From Perca fluviatilis (lineage: Eukaryota; Chordata; Actinopteri; Perciformes; Percidae), in contig NC_053119.1 of NCBI RefSeq assembly GCF_010015445.1, forward strand, positions 25,211,883-25,275,882: a DNA stretch of 64,000 bases, in the 5' to 3' direction. The notes beneath the pieces are model-generated. The model saw only the letters and a list, made by a program, of their open reading frames with translations, was not told the origin of the DNA and made no database searches. This document shows, piece after piece, positions 37,086 to 48,810 of the stretch; the stretch's first letter is position 1, and every line of letters begins with the position of its first letter. The position numbers were made by a program, and so were the translations under genes.

Positions 37086-38108
37086 TGCAAACATTTGCGC
37101 CATGTCTCATGTTTCACCTGTCCCACTGGCCCGGTGGACCTTTGTTGTGACCAGTGGAGGGAAAGACATGCCTGCTGACAGGGCAACTTCACTCAAGTGT
37201 GATAATGCAGAACACTGGAGCAATGTAACAAGGTCTCTCTCCAAACCACCTGATGAACTATGGCTAAAAGGATGTTACAGTAGCAGTGGGACATATACAG
37301 AAGACTCTCTGTTCTAGCATGGGATTCCTGCACGATATGAGAAACTTTAGTGCGAACGTTTTCATTAAGGTGTATCTGAGAAAGACAAGACGAAAGAGAA
37401 AAATGGAGATAAGAGGATAATAAAAAAAAAAGCCATTGTTTTCTGTGTGTTATTAATCTTAATATCAAAACACTATGCTTACTGGGTCTCTTGCTGTGCT
37501 CCATGCTCTACAAAGGTTATGACTCAAGAAATGATCAGCCAACGTTCAAGTGTGTGTGCATGTGCATCTGTGATCAGCCTGTGTGTTTGCGCACCTGCAT
37601 GCAGGGGGTAATTTGTACTTTATTGCTGGCATAGAAAAGACAAACAGAGGGTAATGAGAGAAAACAAGAGAAAGGAGAAAGGGGGGGAAGAGAAAGTGGA
37701 GTGAGAGTGGAGAGACAGGCTTGTCTATTACTTCTAGAGCAGCTGGTGATTTTGGCAAGACGCTGCGTTAAAGCTCCTTTTCTCTCAGGTTTAGTACGCC
37801 CAGACTTTGCAGTATCCTTGGTTTCAACACTATTATATCACAATGGAGCCTTTGGGAGAGTCAATGCTTCGGCATAGCAGGCTTCTCAACTGTATAAAGA
37901 CACCCATGACCGTTCCCTCTGCATACTAATGAATGCTCTTCAGATTCATGTCAGCCCCCTTTTTCAGCTCACTGATGGTAAGCCGTGCTCCCTTTGATCT
38001 CTCCGGGCAGGTTTGCAAGGCCAGGACTGTCTTCTTTTTCTTTTTTACCCATTTACACTCAGGGACACTGTGCCATGTGGCAGCATGTGTTGAGGTTCTT
38101 TCAGTTTT

Positions 38109-38227
<119 letters not shown>

Positions 38228-40695
38228 AGAGAGAGAGAGGGAGGGGGCGAGAACAACTGAAACTGCCTGACAAAAGTTGGCACTAACTCTTGTCATCCAA
38301 CTGCCACTGACAGCAGAAAGCTCAACTTCCTGCTGCTGCTAGTGCCGTGTTTACTTATAACAGCCAGTGGAAAAATTCAGGGACTTTTTAAAAGAAAATC
38401 ATATCTAGTCTTTGAGAAGTCAGCTTTCTCCATAGCAAAGGGATAAACATGGCCACAACATAATCAATAGCAATTCCCTACATACTTAGGGACTTAAAAG
38501 TTGAGGCATATCTTGTATAGTACCCAGTTGGGATATACATATCTGTAATTGAGATAACTGGACTTTTTGGCAAAACCAGTAGATTGTGAGGGAGCAGGTT
38601 TTACATGTTTTAACTGCAGCTCAGAAAGGGGGAGGGGGACATGATTTGTTCCTTTACCTTTAGTCTTCTTCTTCTACTTGTAATTCATATTTTCTGTTTT
38701 GCCCTGAAACTGCAACATTATCCAGGAGGGAAACCATAGGGAACTTTTAACACATTTCTTACAAATCCCAAACAATTTAGTTGTCTGTGTTGGTCCGCCA
38801 GGAGACTAATCTATAAGATCAAATAAATTGGCATGGTAGCTACTTCATTTAACCGGTTGCTTTATTTGTTCAAAAACTGTGTAGCGGGAGTGACTGCAGG
38901 TTTTCCTGCTCACGAGGCTTCAACGCATGATGCTCAGCAATTTAAAACGACACTATATGTTGTGTGGTATTTCCTGTACAAGTCGGGTGTTGCTGGGTGA
39001 TCTTTAATTAGACATCTTTCACATCCCGTGCATCTGTCACCAGAGCATATTTAAACAAGCACCAAACAGATGTGCAGATATTGGTTTCTTCTGTGCATGA
39101 ACAGAGCAGGTTCCAATAAATATTCACATGATACCTGTGGTGTCGCTCATGCAAAATTGTTCTTGAGTTTTTACATAATAGGATATGACACCCACAAGTG
39201 CTGTGCAATTTACTGCACTGACATTTTTATTTTAAGAGTATTGAAAGTCTTGCGGCACAAAATGTTACCTCATGCCTGTTTTCAGCACTTTAGTAAGAAC
39301 TATCTATTAAGGCTCCACAGAACGAACACATCAGTTTCCTGCTCAAATTGTCAGGGTCGATGATACGACTTCTTCTATTTCAAATTTACTCCAACAATGA
39401 GACTTCAGTGTACATATACTGTATACTGGAGATTAGATGCTTTTCAAGTAGACTTCCACAGAAACCATTACCATGCACTAAACAATTTTTTTTCTATGCG
39501 GGAGGGGGAAACAATGCAAAGATCACTACACGATATGTCCCACATCGCAAGACTCCCAGGTGGTGTCTCTTTCTTTCATTTTGACATGCAAATGATCTCC
39601 TGCTCATATCAGTAACATCCCCAGGTGTTGAAACCTATTTATTGGCAATTCCAACCATTACATTTTTTTTTTTAATGGACATTTGAAAGTGCTCTACATG
39701 TGTACACATCCACATGCTGCCTTTTCATTTGCTCATTTGCTAGGCCTAGTTTGCATTTTTGTTTTCATTTCAACAAGGGAAAGTCATTTGCCTGAGGTTT
39801 CTCCTTTAGTCAAGCAAACCAAGGCAAATAATCTGAACAACACACGAGAGACACACTGTGCGCGTTTGGTGGCATTTTGTTTGGGCTTAACCTTCTGAGA
39901 AAGAGGTCAGTTAGTGTAGTGAAACGTTTACTTGTGATGGCAGGATTGAGTATTTTTTTGCCAGGCATGTAAAGCTTGCAGTATATGTGTGTTTGCATAC
40001 TTTTGTCTATCCTTCCCTTCCTCTAAGTGTTACGTAAAGACTTGTTTGCTCACTTTGTTTTGAACAAAAAAGACTTAGCCAGACCTGGGGGCTAAACGCT
40101 GTAGATGCTGCCTGTCTCATGATGCTTGCAGAGAACTCATCTGAACAAACCATTCGTCTCGCGACTCGACATGATGCAAAAAGATGTATAAATGTATACA
40201 ATGTATAAATCAAGATTTCTTTTAGCCTACATTTGTGTCTTTTCGAAATCAGTAACTGCAACTTCTGAATGGAAAATATGGTAGTTGAATTGAGTGCATA
40301 GCTGGGTTTTCTCTGTCAGGAAATCATACTTAAATTTAAGAACAAAAAATAAATTCCCATTATGTAGCCCACAGCATCTGGATTCTTCCTGTAGCCTATG
40401 CGTATGCTATCAGCTTGTTTTAAATATGATTTAAGCTAGATGAGTTTTGAAGACATAAACAAAATGAAATAACACGTTGATTGTACATGTATTTTACCCT
40501 GTTACTGGCTATACTAGAATTGATTTAGACTTAACATTTCAAGCGCTACAGTGGGGGGAAAAAAGAACATAAGCAATGACAGACGCAGTAACCTGCAGGC
40601 TACTTCTGCTCCCATATACTGTGAAATGGTAAAATGGTGATGAATCCTGTAAGACACTGAACTAGTATTGAACTGAACCTTCTCTGTCCCAACAG

Positions 40696-40861
40696 TGAAT
40701 TATCGGACCTGCAGCTATGCCAGGGTATTTCATGCTGAGGGAGCAGGCCGTCACAACCTGAACTTTAACATGGCTCAGAAGGTGTGTGTGCAGCTGGAGA
40801 GCATCTTGGCGAGTCCAGAACAAATCGAGGAGGCCTATGATAAAAACATGGAAACATGCAG
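40696..40861 (+). CDS. cd44: cd44 exon 2: Link domain, first half
   Basis: The acceptor is CTGTCCCAACAG at 40695 and the donor is TGCAG|GTGAGC (phase 2). It encodes [16 protein letters not shown], then [20 protein letters not shown] and ...AYDKNMETC. Three of the six Link cysteines are here. The VFH...GR pattern aligns with the hyaluronan-binding strand of CD44; the Tyr after Arg is His. Confidence 0.95.
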
Positions 40862-41530
40862 GTGAGCACACAAACGTTTGTTAAATAATTCTTTTTATTC
40901 ATTTTGGTGAACAAGACTTTTAATTTCCTGAACACTTAAAAAAAAAACACACATTTTTTAATATTCTGTTCTTAAATACAGAACATTTATGATGAAACAT
41001 TTACAGACCCCAAAATTCTCAAGATGTTCTCAGAAGCCCTGAGTTGAGCCCTGACACACATCTTTCACCATTTCACCTTCTGGATCTTCTTTAGTTCTAA
41101 AATGTTACAGAAAATACTTTTTTCATAGTCAGACATCATCATCATCATTTAACTTTAAATGTACTTGGTCTTCTTTATTCATCTGATTCGAAACCACTGA
41201 TAAAACCCATTTAATGGAGTGATAACGTCCACATTGGGTGCATTTCATCAAGAGATGTAAAACCAGAAAAGAGGAAGGTCTTTCAGTTTTACAATACGAT
41301 TCCCCCACGTTTGTCATGTGGTAGACTTCCAATAAAGGAAACCATGTGTTCCTTGAGTTCCCTGTCTACTTCACTGAGCAATGTGAATAACTTTGGTTTT
41401 TAGCATGATGTAATGTGTTTAGACCTGGCTACTTGGAAACAAATGGCATTCTGTATCAACAAATGTCCCAATTTGCTACAAATTGTGTCAAAATATGTCT
41501 TCTAATAACAATATTGTTGTGTCCTTTCAG

Positions 41531-41673
41531 GTACGGCTGGTCCAGTAATATGAGCATTCTCATCCTCAGACACACGCACCATGAAAACTGTGCAAAGAAC
41601 ATGACTGGCTTCATTATTAATTCACATGTAAATGCTGACGATCTCTATGATGTCTACTGCTATGATGAAAAAG
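41531..41673 (+). CDS. cd44: cd44 exon 3: Link domain, second half
   Basis: The acceptor is GTCCTTTCAG at 41530 and the donor is AAAG|GTGACT (phase 1). It reads RYGWSSNMSILILRHTHHEN, then CAKNMTGFIINSHVNADDLY and DVYCYDEK. The conserved RYG follows the cysteine of exon 2. Two N-glycosylation sequons (NMS, NMT) are visible. Confidence 0.95.
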
Positions 41674-41825
41674 GTGACTATATCACAGGAAATAGTCAGT
41701 TGTTCTTTATCAGTGCAGTCCAAAGCTGACACTGTCATGTAAATTTACAGTCTGCATCACATAGAACTGTTGTTATTTGCCTCTCCATATTGGTAACGTT
41801 GACTTCCTGTTCCCCCATGTGCCAG

Positions 41826-41894
41826 CTGAGCCTGAGAAGGACTGTAATAAATCCTTTTCAGACCCAAAAGGACACTTACCCTCAGGTGCACCAG
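41826..41894 (+). CDS. cd44: cd44 exon 4: end of Link region
   Basis: This 69-nt exon lies between CATGTGCCAG (41825) and CCAG|GTTAGT; it enters and leaves in phase 1. It encodes AEPEKDCNKSFSDPKGHLPS-GAP, with the sixth Link-module cysteine and an NKS sequon. It corresponds to the PPEEDCTS part of mammalian CD44. Confidence 0.9.
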
Positions 41895-42541
41895 GTTAGT
41901 ACAATATACTTATTCACCCTCGCCTTGCCTTATTGTTATACGTTTAGTGCCCGTTTACCACCATATATCAAAAGTGTAAGCACTAATATACAGTAAAGTG
42001 AAACCAAAGCTCAAAATGATCAATTAAAAGCAGTTTAATCTGTTTCCATCATTAGTCCTATCATTAGAGTTCTGAAACTGTATTTATATTTATCTGTCAT
42101 GGAATTGACCAGAAACAAACGTAGAAATTCAAGCTCCTAGCGCAGAATGTACAAACCCTATGCATATGAAAAACTAAGCAAAAAAAAAACTTTAGTCTAG
42201 ACCTTGGTCTAGTTACTAAATTATCTCATCTCTAATAGTCGACACCAACATCCTCTCAGCTCCTAGCTATGCTACCTGAGGCGGGACATGGAGCTAACCC
42301 AAATCGTCTCTGGCTAGATAACAAGACAGCTGGGTGAGGTTACTTTTTATGACCGCCTTGAGTGCCAATGAGGGCTCAGATTCCCCAAAACTGGTTTTGG
42401 CTTCAACTATTTAATACATGTTATGCTGTAATACTGTATAGGGGATGTCTGAGCATCAGACAGTAAAACACTCAACATGTATGTTTATGTGCATATGCAT
42501 GTGTTTTGTATTATAATGCATTATTATTTTGACATTAATGT

Positions 42542-42981
42542 TAGTCTTGCATTGCCAGACCCTCCTCCACAGCGCTGCAAAGGAGGGTCTGGCTAGTCCA
42601 CACAGCATTCCGGGATGGGAGGAAAACATGCTCTGGTTTATTGGCATTTCTTTAAACCGATCACAATCGTCATGGGCGGCTCTAAGCACCGGACAGAGCC
42701 ACGGTGCCGCCAGCCTTGGAAAGGAACTTATTTTGGTGGAACATGTGTACGTTCAAAAGTTCTTTTAGTCGTGCAAACAGAAAACTCAGATTGGACAGAT
42801 AGTATAGCTATCTGTCTGGATTTACCCTGCAGAGATCTGAGGAGCAGTCAACCATAGTCCTCATAAATCCACCAGAGTTTAAAATTTCAACACAAAGAAA
42901 GCGGAAGGTAACGGACATCCGGCTGAATTTCCATTGGCAACGGAGCAATCCCTGAAGTGGAACGTCAGGGATATAGACTAC
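42542..42981 (+). mobile_element. hAT-type MITE (TAGTCT family), copy C, in cd44 intron 4
   Basis: It begins TAGTCTTGCATTGCC, has an end hairpin CCAGACCCTCCTCC / GGAGGGTCTGG, and ends GGATATAGACTAC. ATTAATGT is repeated exactly at 42534-42541 and 42982-42989. Most of the length mirrors copy B at 11515-11871. No transposase. Confidence 0.85.
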
Positions 42982-43099
42982 ATTAATGTTGACAAGATGA
43001 TAGGATTAATTGAAATATGAAAAGTAAAAAAAAGTTTAAATCCCAGAAGTAAATATAATCAGGCTTCAGAACGCTGTAAAATGATATCAAGATAGATAC

Positions 43100-43302
43100 C
43101 GCCGGGCCCTTGGTTAGCTCACCTGGTAGAGCGGTCGCCCACATATGGAGGTTTACTCCTCGACGAAGCAGCCGTAGGTTCGACTCCGACCTGTGGCCCT
43201 TTGCTGCAGGTCATTCCCCTTCTCTCTCGCCTTTCAAGTCTAGCTGTCCTATCCAAATAAAGACCTACAAATGCTCCAAAAATTATCTTTATAAAAATAA
43301 AA
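43100..43302 (+). repeat. tRNA-derived SINE with 11-bp target duplication
   Basis: The head has a pol III A box (TTAGCTCACCTGGTAGAGCGG) and B box (GGTTCGACTCC), followed by the body CCCTTTGCTGCAGGTCATTCCCC and an A-rich tail. AAGATAGATAC flanks it exactly (43089-43099 and 43303-43313). It lies in cd44 intron 4, 90 bp before exon 5. Confidence 0.9.
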
Positions 43303-43389
43303 AAGATAGATACAGCCATGTTGCTAAGAAATGTTGTTCTTACAAAACATGACTGTAACCTTGTATGACCCTCTCTATCCTCCAATCAG

Positions 43390-43782
43390 ATGAATCCTCA
43401 CCACAGCCTCAGGCCCCAACACCAGCAGAGGGCCAAGAAGAGACCACTCCGACAACACGACATGAGGATGCTTCTGGTAGTGAGGGTGTTGACCCCACGG
43501 TAGCCCCTGGGGAAGATGTTTTTGTGACGGAAGCCACCACTGCTTTCACCTCTGTGGAGCCAGAGGCTTCCACAGAGTTACCTGCTGGTGAAGAAATCCC
43601 CTTTGAAGGGAGTGTCAATCCTGGAGAGGTCGACGTGCCCGCTGGATCTGGGATGACGCCATCTGAGGAGGGAGCATCTCCAACAGCCCCTTTTGGAGAG
43701 CCAGATGAAACACAACCTACCACCGAAAATGTGAAACACAAAGGGGAAATGGAGCCTAACGGAGCTGATGCCACGACAGAGT
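43390..43782 (+). CDS. cd44: cd44 exon 5: mucin-like acidic stem
   Basis: The acceptor is CCTCCAATCAG at 43389 and the donor is GAGT|GTAAGG (phase 1). It gives 131 residues rich in Glu, Pro, Ser and Thr (ESSPQPQAPTPAEGQEETTP, TRHEDASGSEGVDP, ATTAFTSVEPEASTELPAGE, GMTPSEEGASPTAPFGEP) with almost no hydrophobic or basic residues: an O-glycosylated stalk. It takes the position of the variable exons of mammalian CD44. Frame stays open past the donor to 43931 (see findings). Confidence 0.9.
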
Positions 43783-43932
43783 GTAAGGAAAACACAAGCA
43801 ATAATCAAACAAACGAACAAACACATAACTGCTACAAATCAAGAACGTGTGTTCACTATGGTATTCGGGATATGGTTGAAATAACAACACCTGACAATGC
43901 AATGCATTCCTGTATAATAGCCATGCAATAAA
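43783..43932 (+). other. cd44: read-through extension of cd44 exon 5 with stop inside AATAAA
   Basis: If the donor at 43783 is not used, translation continues for 49 codons (43782-43928) to TAA at 43929-43931, which is itself part of AATAAA at 43927-43932. A T/G-rich GTTCAGTTTTTGTGG follows about 30 bases later. The product would end before the transmembrane exon. Inferred alternative 3' end. Confidence 0.35.
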
Positions 43933-44746
43933 AAGCACCTCTATGGTGCTAACAGTGATAATGTTCAGTTTTTGTGGAGACAGTATCAGAGAGGATGGGT
44001 GCTGATTCAACCCCATAGTAATTTTTGGATTGTGTGGTACTGCAATGTTGCTGTTATTTTGTCTGCCCTCTGTAAATCCAAAAACTTAATCATAGAAAAT
44101 GCAGATACTTGAGTTTATTCGTAATTAAAATGCATGGAAACATTCTCACAGATCAGCACATACTGGCATCAGATGCAACAGGTTTTGGGAGGACTGAAGT
44201 AACTTTTAGAACACATGCCGCCCCCTTGTGTTAGGTTGAGCTGTGGAGCGGATTTATTATTTCTATGTCCCTAAGAGGGATTACAATCAGGCTCAGCATA
44301 TTCAACAAACACACCATATGCACAAAAGTGTGTACTGAAGGCACAGAAACATTTATACATTTGAATTTCAAATCAAATCTGTTAATCAAATTAGTTGGAT
44401 TTTCTCAAAAATGGGACTTGAAATAACAGATTTATACAGATCATGCAAAGGGGAAAACAAATTAGTATGTAGCTTGCAGTATCTGGTGCCACAAATCCTG
44501 CAGCCTCACAAAGAGTATAAAAAATGCATATTCAATTTAAGCCAATTTAAAGTGAAAGGCATCCTCCATTATACAGCCACAAATACATTTGAATATTTCA
44601 TCTTGTTTTATATTTCATCTATTTATCTAGTTTTTAGTGTTTTAAATAAACTTATTTTTTGTGGGTGCTGCTGAGTTATATATGTCAGTGAATGACCCAT
44701 ATCTCAGATGGTTTAGATGTTTACCTGTTGTTTTATTGACATGCAG

Positions 44747-44836
44747 CTTCACAACAACAACATCCTAATGACAATGGTCGGGGCATGCGTCCCGGTGATT
44801 CTGAGCCTAATCAACAGGAGAGCAGCAGCTCATCAA
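44747..44836 (+). CDS. cd44: cd44 exon 6: juxtamembrane stem
   Basis: The acceptor is TTGACATGCAG at 44746 and the donor is CATCAA|GTAAGC (phase 1). Only the frame with two leading bases is open; it reads SQQQHPNDNGRGMRPGDSEP then NQQESSSSS. It is low-complexity, polar and extracellular. The other two frames do not fit both phases. Confidence 0.85.
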
Positions 44837-44974
44837 GTAAGCAGCCACTTTAATTCACACCTCACGACCATACTGATTACAGTCAAGATGGGAATAGTGT
44901 TGGAGTCCACTCTTTATTTGTTTCGGACACAGCTTTAAGTCTTTCGACTCACGGCTTGTTTTTTCTCCCTCCAG

Positions 44975-45053
44975 ACTGGATTGTAATCATTGGAGTGATT
45001 GTGGCAGTTGCTGCTATTCTTCTCGTGTGCGTAGCTGTTGCCAAAAGAAAGAG
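44975..45053 (+). CDS. cd44: cd44 exon 7: transmembrane helix
   Basis: The acceptor is TCTCCCTCCAG at 44974 and the donor is AAGAG|GTGTGA (phase 2). It encodes NWIVIIGVIVAVAAILLVCV, then AVAKRK, a single 21-residue hydrophobic helix followed by a basic stop-transfer sequence, like the [21 protein letters not shown] helix of human CD44. Confidence 0.95.
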
Positions 45054-45272
45054 GTGTGACTTTGATTGCTGTTTTTTCTAAATCTTACACTAATAGAGCT
45101 GTCATGTCACATGTTTTAGACATACTGTACATTAAACATTACCCCCGGTTTCTCTGTCTTACTCTGCACAGTTAGTCAATCAGTGTTCCCATTTTCACAT
45201 ATTTTGCTGCAGATTGGGGGATGGCAACCAAAGAAATCAATAATAAATAAATGTCTGAATGTGCTCTCGCAG

Positions 45273-45486
45273 CTGGTGCGGCAAAAAGCAGACCCTGATG
45301 ATCACAACCAAAGACAGCGGCGAAGGGAACGGGGCTGCCGCATCAGCATCCAGCTCCCACGCCCAGGAGAGAGAGCAGGAGATGGTGACCCTCATGAACA
45401 AGGAGAAGATCCAGGAGAACGGCAACACAGAGGAGTTCACCGTCATCACGCTAGAGGAGTCGCCAGATAAAGAACAGCTGGCGTGA
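45273..45486 (+). CDS. cd44: cd44 exon 8: cytoplasmic tail
   Basis: The acceptor is GCTCTCGCAG at 45272 and stop TGA is at 45484-45486. It encodes SWCGKKQTLMITTKDSGEGN, then ...SSHAQEREQEMVTLMNKEKI and ...EEFTVITLEESPDKEQLA. The C-G-K-K pattern and the (M)V-L-NKE segment match mammalian CD44; the extreme C-terminus differs (no DMKIGV). Confidence 0.95.
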
Positions 45487-47220
45487 GAGAGGAGAGTGTC
45501 GAGGCAGACAGGAAAGAGTAGGTGAGGATAGGGAGGGATAAAGTGAGGAGATTTGGCAGATTGGATGGATGGGGGGTTGGGGCTCCATACATTGGGGATA
45601 AAAACTGTTTCGGTGGCCAGCACTGGATGGACACTGAGTAAGGGTGTAGTGTGTGTTATTTAGAAAGATTGTCTAACTGAGGTACAAAGTATTGTATTGG
45701 GTGTGAAACTGTTGCCTCTCAGTGGGGCTTTTAAGACAACGTGCAGCATTTTGTTTGTCTGGTCTACCAGGTTAGCTAGGACTGAATGCCGGTCAAAGAG
45801 TGTCATGCATGGCAATGTATTATGCATTGGTGCATAGCAGGGTGTGTGAATGTGTTTTGTGTATTTGTGTTTGTGAGTTATATGCTTTGGTGATGATAAG
45901 GGTATGGATAGACATGGGTTTTTAAAGGGAGGGGTGGTGAAGTGAAGAACATATTGATGACAGCCTAATTTTCAGCCTAAATAGGAAATAATAAATCAAT
46001 GATGACAACTGGGTTATTTTTTTGGAGATACTACAGATAGAAGAATAATAATAATTTGGATCAAAAACGACCTTTGATGTTTTCCATGTGTTTCATGTCT
46101 TTTGTATTGCTTATTGTTGTAACCTTGTGTATATTTCAGACATTGCCTGTGGACTGGAGTTTGGTTTTTCCATTTTCAAGACAACTGGGGATGTCGCTAC
46201 CTTAATTTATGCAGTTTGGATTCCCTTTTTCTTGGTCTCTGTATATAAAGTATATGTTTTGGAAATGCCTTAGCAATAGCTGCTAGTGCTTTATGTTGTT
46301 TGGTAGAAAGGGGCTTTGTATCCCTTTTAAATAAAGGAATGTGTCATGTTTTGAGAGTTATTTAATTAGAAAACAGAGGTAAACAATTCAGTGAATGCAT
46401 TTTGCAATAGTTAAAAGTGGAGTGGATATTGTATGAATTGATGTATAGCATTCAAAACTGTGCAATTGATGCACAATTTATGTCAGTTAAGTTAATATGG
46501 TATACCTTTATATTGGGTTGGAAAAATGATGCTATGAAGTTCCTGATGTTATCCTGAGGATAAGTAGAATGATAAAGATGATGTATACCTACTGTATACA
46601 CAGTGTGTATATTGATTAAGGAAAAAAGAAAGAGCAAAAGAAAAACTTGGGTAAATTCATCATTTTCTGAAAGCAAGATTTAAGCTCAACCATGACAAGT
46701 GATTGGCAGCGGCCTAGCTTTAGATGCTAAACTACATAGCACTTATGATAATGGGGGGCCTCATGTGCTGTAAACACATGCAATGTAAAGGTTTCTTCAT
46801 AAGAAAGGGGCTGTGACAACGTCGTCTATGGGCTCCTGAGGGGGAGGGGTGTGATGAATGAAGCTTGTGTGCCTGCCAAGGCCTCACTGTGCCATTCCCT
46901 GTACATTTCACACATGTAAACAAAATGCTGCAGTTTTTCTACTGACCTTAGCATTGGTGAAATATATCATACATTGTGTCATACCAATATTAATTCTTTT
47001 GTGACAGCTAATTCTTCCTGTTTTTCTGTATCAGCTGAAATACGTACAGCTATTGCAAACTTTTTTTTTTTTTATTGCATTTTTTTCTCTTAAGATTAAT
47101 TTTGAGGAGAAGTAGCAAATGTACTAGTATAGGCAGGTTTTATGACACATTTACAAAAGATGTTGCTGAAAATATTTGTAAAGCCATGAATGAAAATAAA
47201 TGTGTATAGAAAGAGATGTG
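45487..47220 (+). other. cd44: cd44 3' UTR with two polyadenylation signals
   Basis: AATAAA is present at 46330-46335 and at 47195-47200; the latter is followed by GAATGTGGTGTGCTC, a good downstream element. UTR lengths would be about 0.87 or 1.73 kb. A poly-T run near 47061-47074 lies between them. Confidence 0.55.
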
Positions 47221-47706
47221 CAGGAATGTGGTGTGCTCATTCACTGATCATCCTGTATGCGTGAAGACAAAAAGGAGTAAGTGAATGGCATGACAGTGGG
47301 ATGTGAGTGGTTACATTGCCCCCACATAAGAGGAAGTGAGGTTTCCATGGCACCGGGGTCGTGATGTGAGAACACGTTACCACAGGAAACAAAGACTTGA
47401 GATAAAGACGGCCATTTTGAAATATTTAGATGCCATTTTTCCATACAGTGTTACACTGCCTGTATTGTATAGTCAAGCTGTCTTCATTGACAAGCATTGA
47501 AAAGAGCACAATAAGTGCTTAATTAACATGCATTTAGTAAACGCTGCGCTCCATTGTAACTATTCTAAAGAAGCTGCTCACACGTAATGCTGCCATCCCA
47601 AATGATTAATATGTAGTCAATAATTGCGATCTTTGGAAGAACATGCATTCTTTGTAATAATCAACTATTTTTTTTGCGTTAGCCATTTTCTTTATATGAT
47701 GCAGGC

Positions 47707-47711
<5 letters not shown>

Positions 47712-47751
<40 letters not shown>
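47712..47751. repeat. (TA)n microsatellite
   Basis: About 40 bp of perfect TA in the cd44-slc1a2 intergenic interval. Confidence 0.95.
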
Positions 47752-47754
<3 letters not shown>

Positions 47755-48800
47755 AAAGACATGATAGTATATCAAAAATAACATTTAGTTTTATTTTTTC
47801 ATATCATTTTCATCTACGGAGCCCCCAAAGGGTCAAATCAGCTCATTGAATTTTACTTTGAACTTGGCATTATGCTGGTATACTGCTCAATGGGCAAATG
47901 TATACTCTGTTTAAGTTCTATAATCAATATTTCTTAAATGTACGAAAAGATTATGTGCAATACATGACGATGAATAGAGAATTATCAAAGAATCTGAAGC
48001 TCCCCTCTGCTATACGGACCTTTAAAGAGGTTATGTTCATTTTTCAGTCGCACTTTAGCTTAGTCTCTTTGACTTTCTGCTTTGGCGTCAGACGTCAATA
48101 ATTATAACTTTGAATGCATATTAGCAGAGCCCAGTGAGAGACATCCGCTCACATTGGATAGTATACAGTTCATCAACAAATTCTGTCGTAGTGCTACAAA
48201 GAGAGAACGTTTCCATTTCTGGGACAGAAATGTGAAATTATAAACATTGGACTATGCACTTGTGGCTATAGCCCTTTGAGTTGCCTATGATAATTTTCTA
48301 CCTGTTATACATCAGTATATTCCTGTACTTTGTGGGACAAATCTGTTTAATCACATCAGATTAAAAATTTAAATTTTACATAAAATAATGTATTAATTGC
48401 ATGAAAGTATGGAATCAATCATGAATCTATCAATTATGCATCATGAATATAGAGCATTTATGCAACAAAACGTACACGTATGCTAATGTTACTGGGGTCA
48501 GATACTGACACAGCATTACTGTAAATGGTCTGGTGTCATTATGGGAGTAGAGCATACAGTCTCGAAGGAACATGAGATTTATTTGTCTAATACAGCCTGT
48601 GTTGTCTAATTAAGTTGTCATAAGCCCAGGTTAGTAGTATTAAGTGGTGTCTCCAGCAGCATTCGGTAGCTATTTGGTTTCTAATTACAGTGTAATTTGG
48701 CATAATAGTGTCTTAAGTATAGTTTATTTTGGGTCTAATGCTGCAGTTTCTAATTTAGGTGTATGGTCTCTTATTAGGTTATAACTGTGTTGGTTAACTG
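47752..48800. other. intergenic, nothing recognised
   Basis: AT-rich sequence between the cd44 3' end and a LINE fragment; no exon, RNA gene or element was identified. Confidence 0.55.
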
Positions 48801-48810
48801 TCTAATAAGG

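Noticed and set aside
43100..43190. tRNA gene
   Set aside because: A and B boxes are present, but the sequence continues into a SINE body and A-rich tail and has a target duplication; it is a SINE head, as is 62836-62930.
45183..45470. 95-codon ORF on + in the cd44 tail region
   Set aside because: Out of frame with the verified cd44 exon 8, which uses the CAG acceptor at 45272 and the frame ending at 45486.
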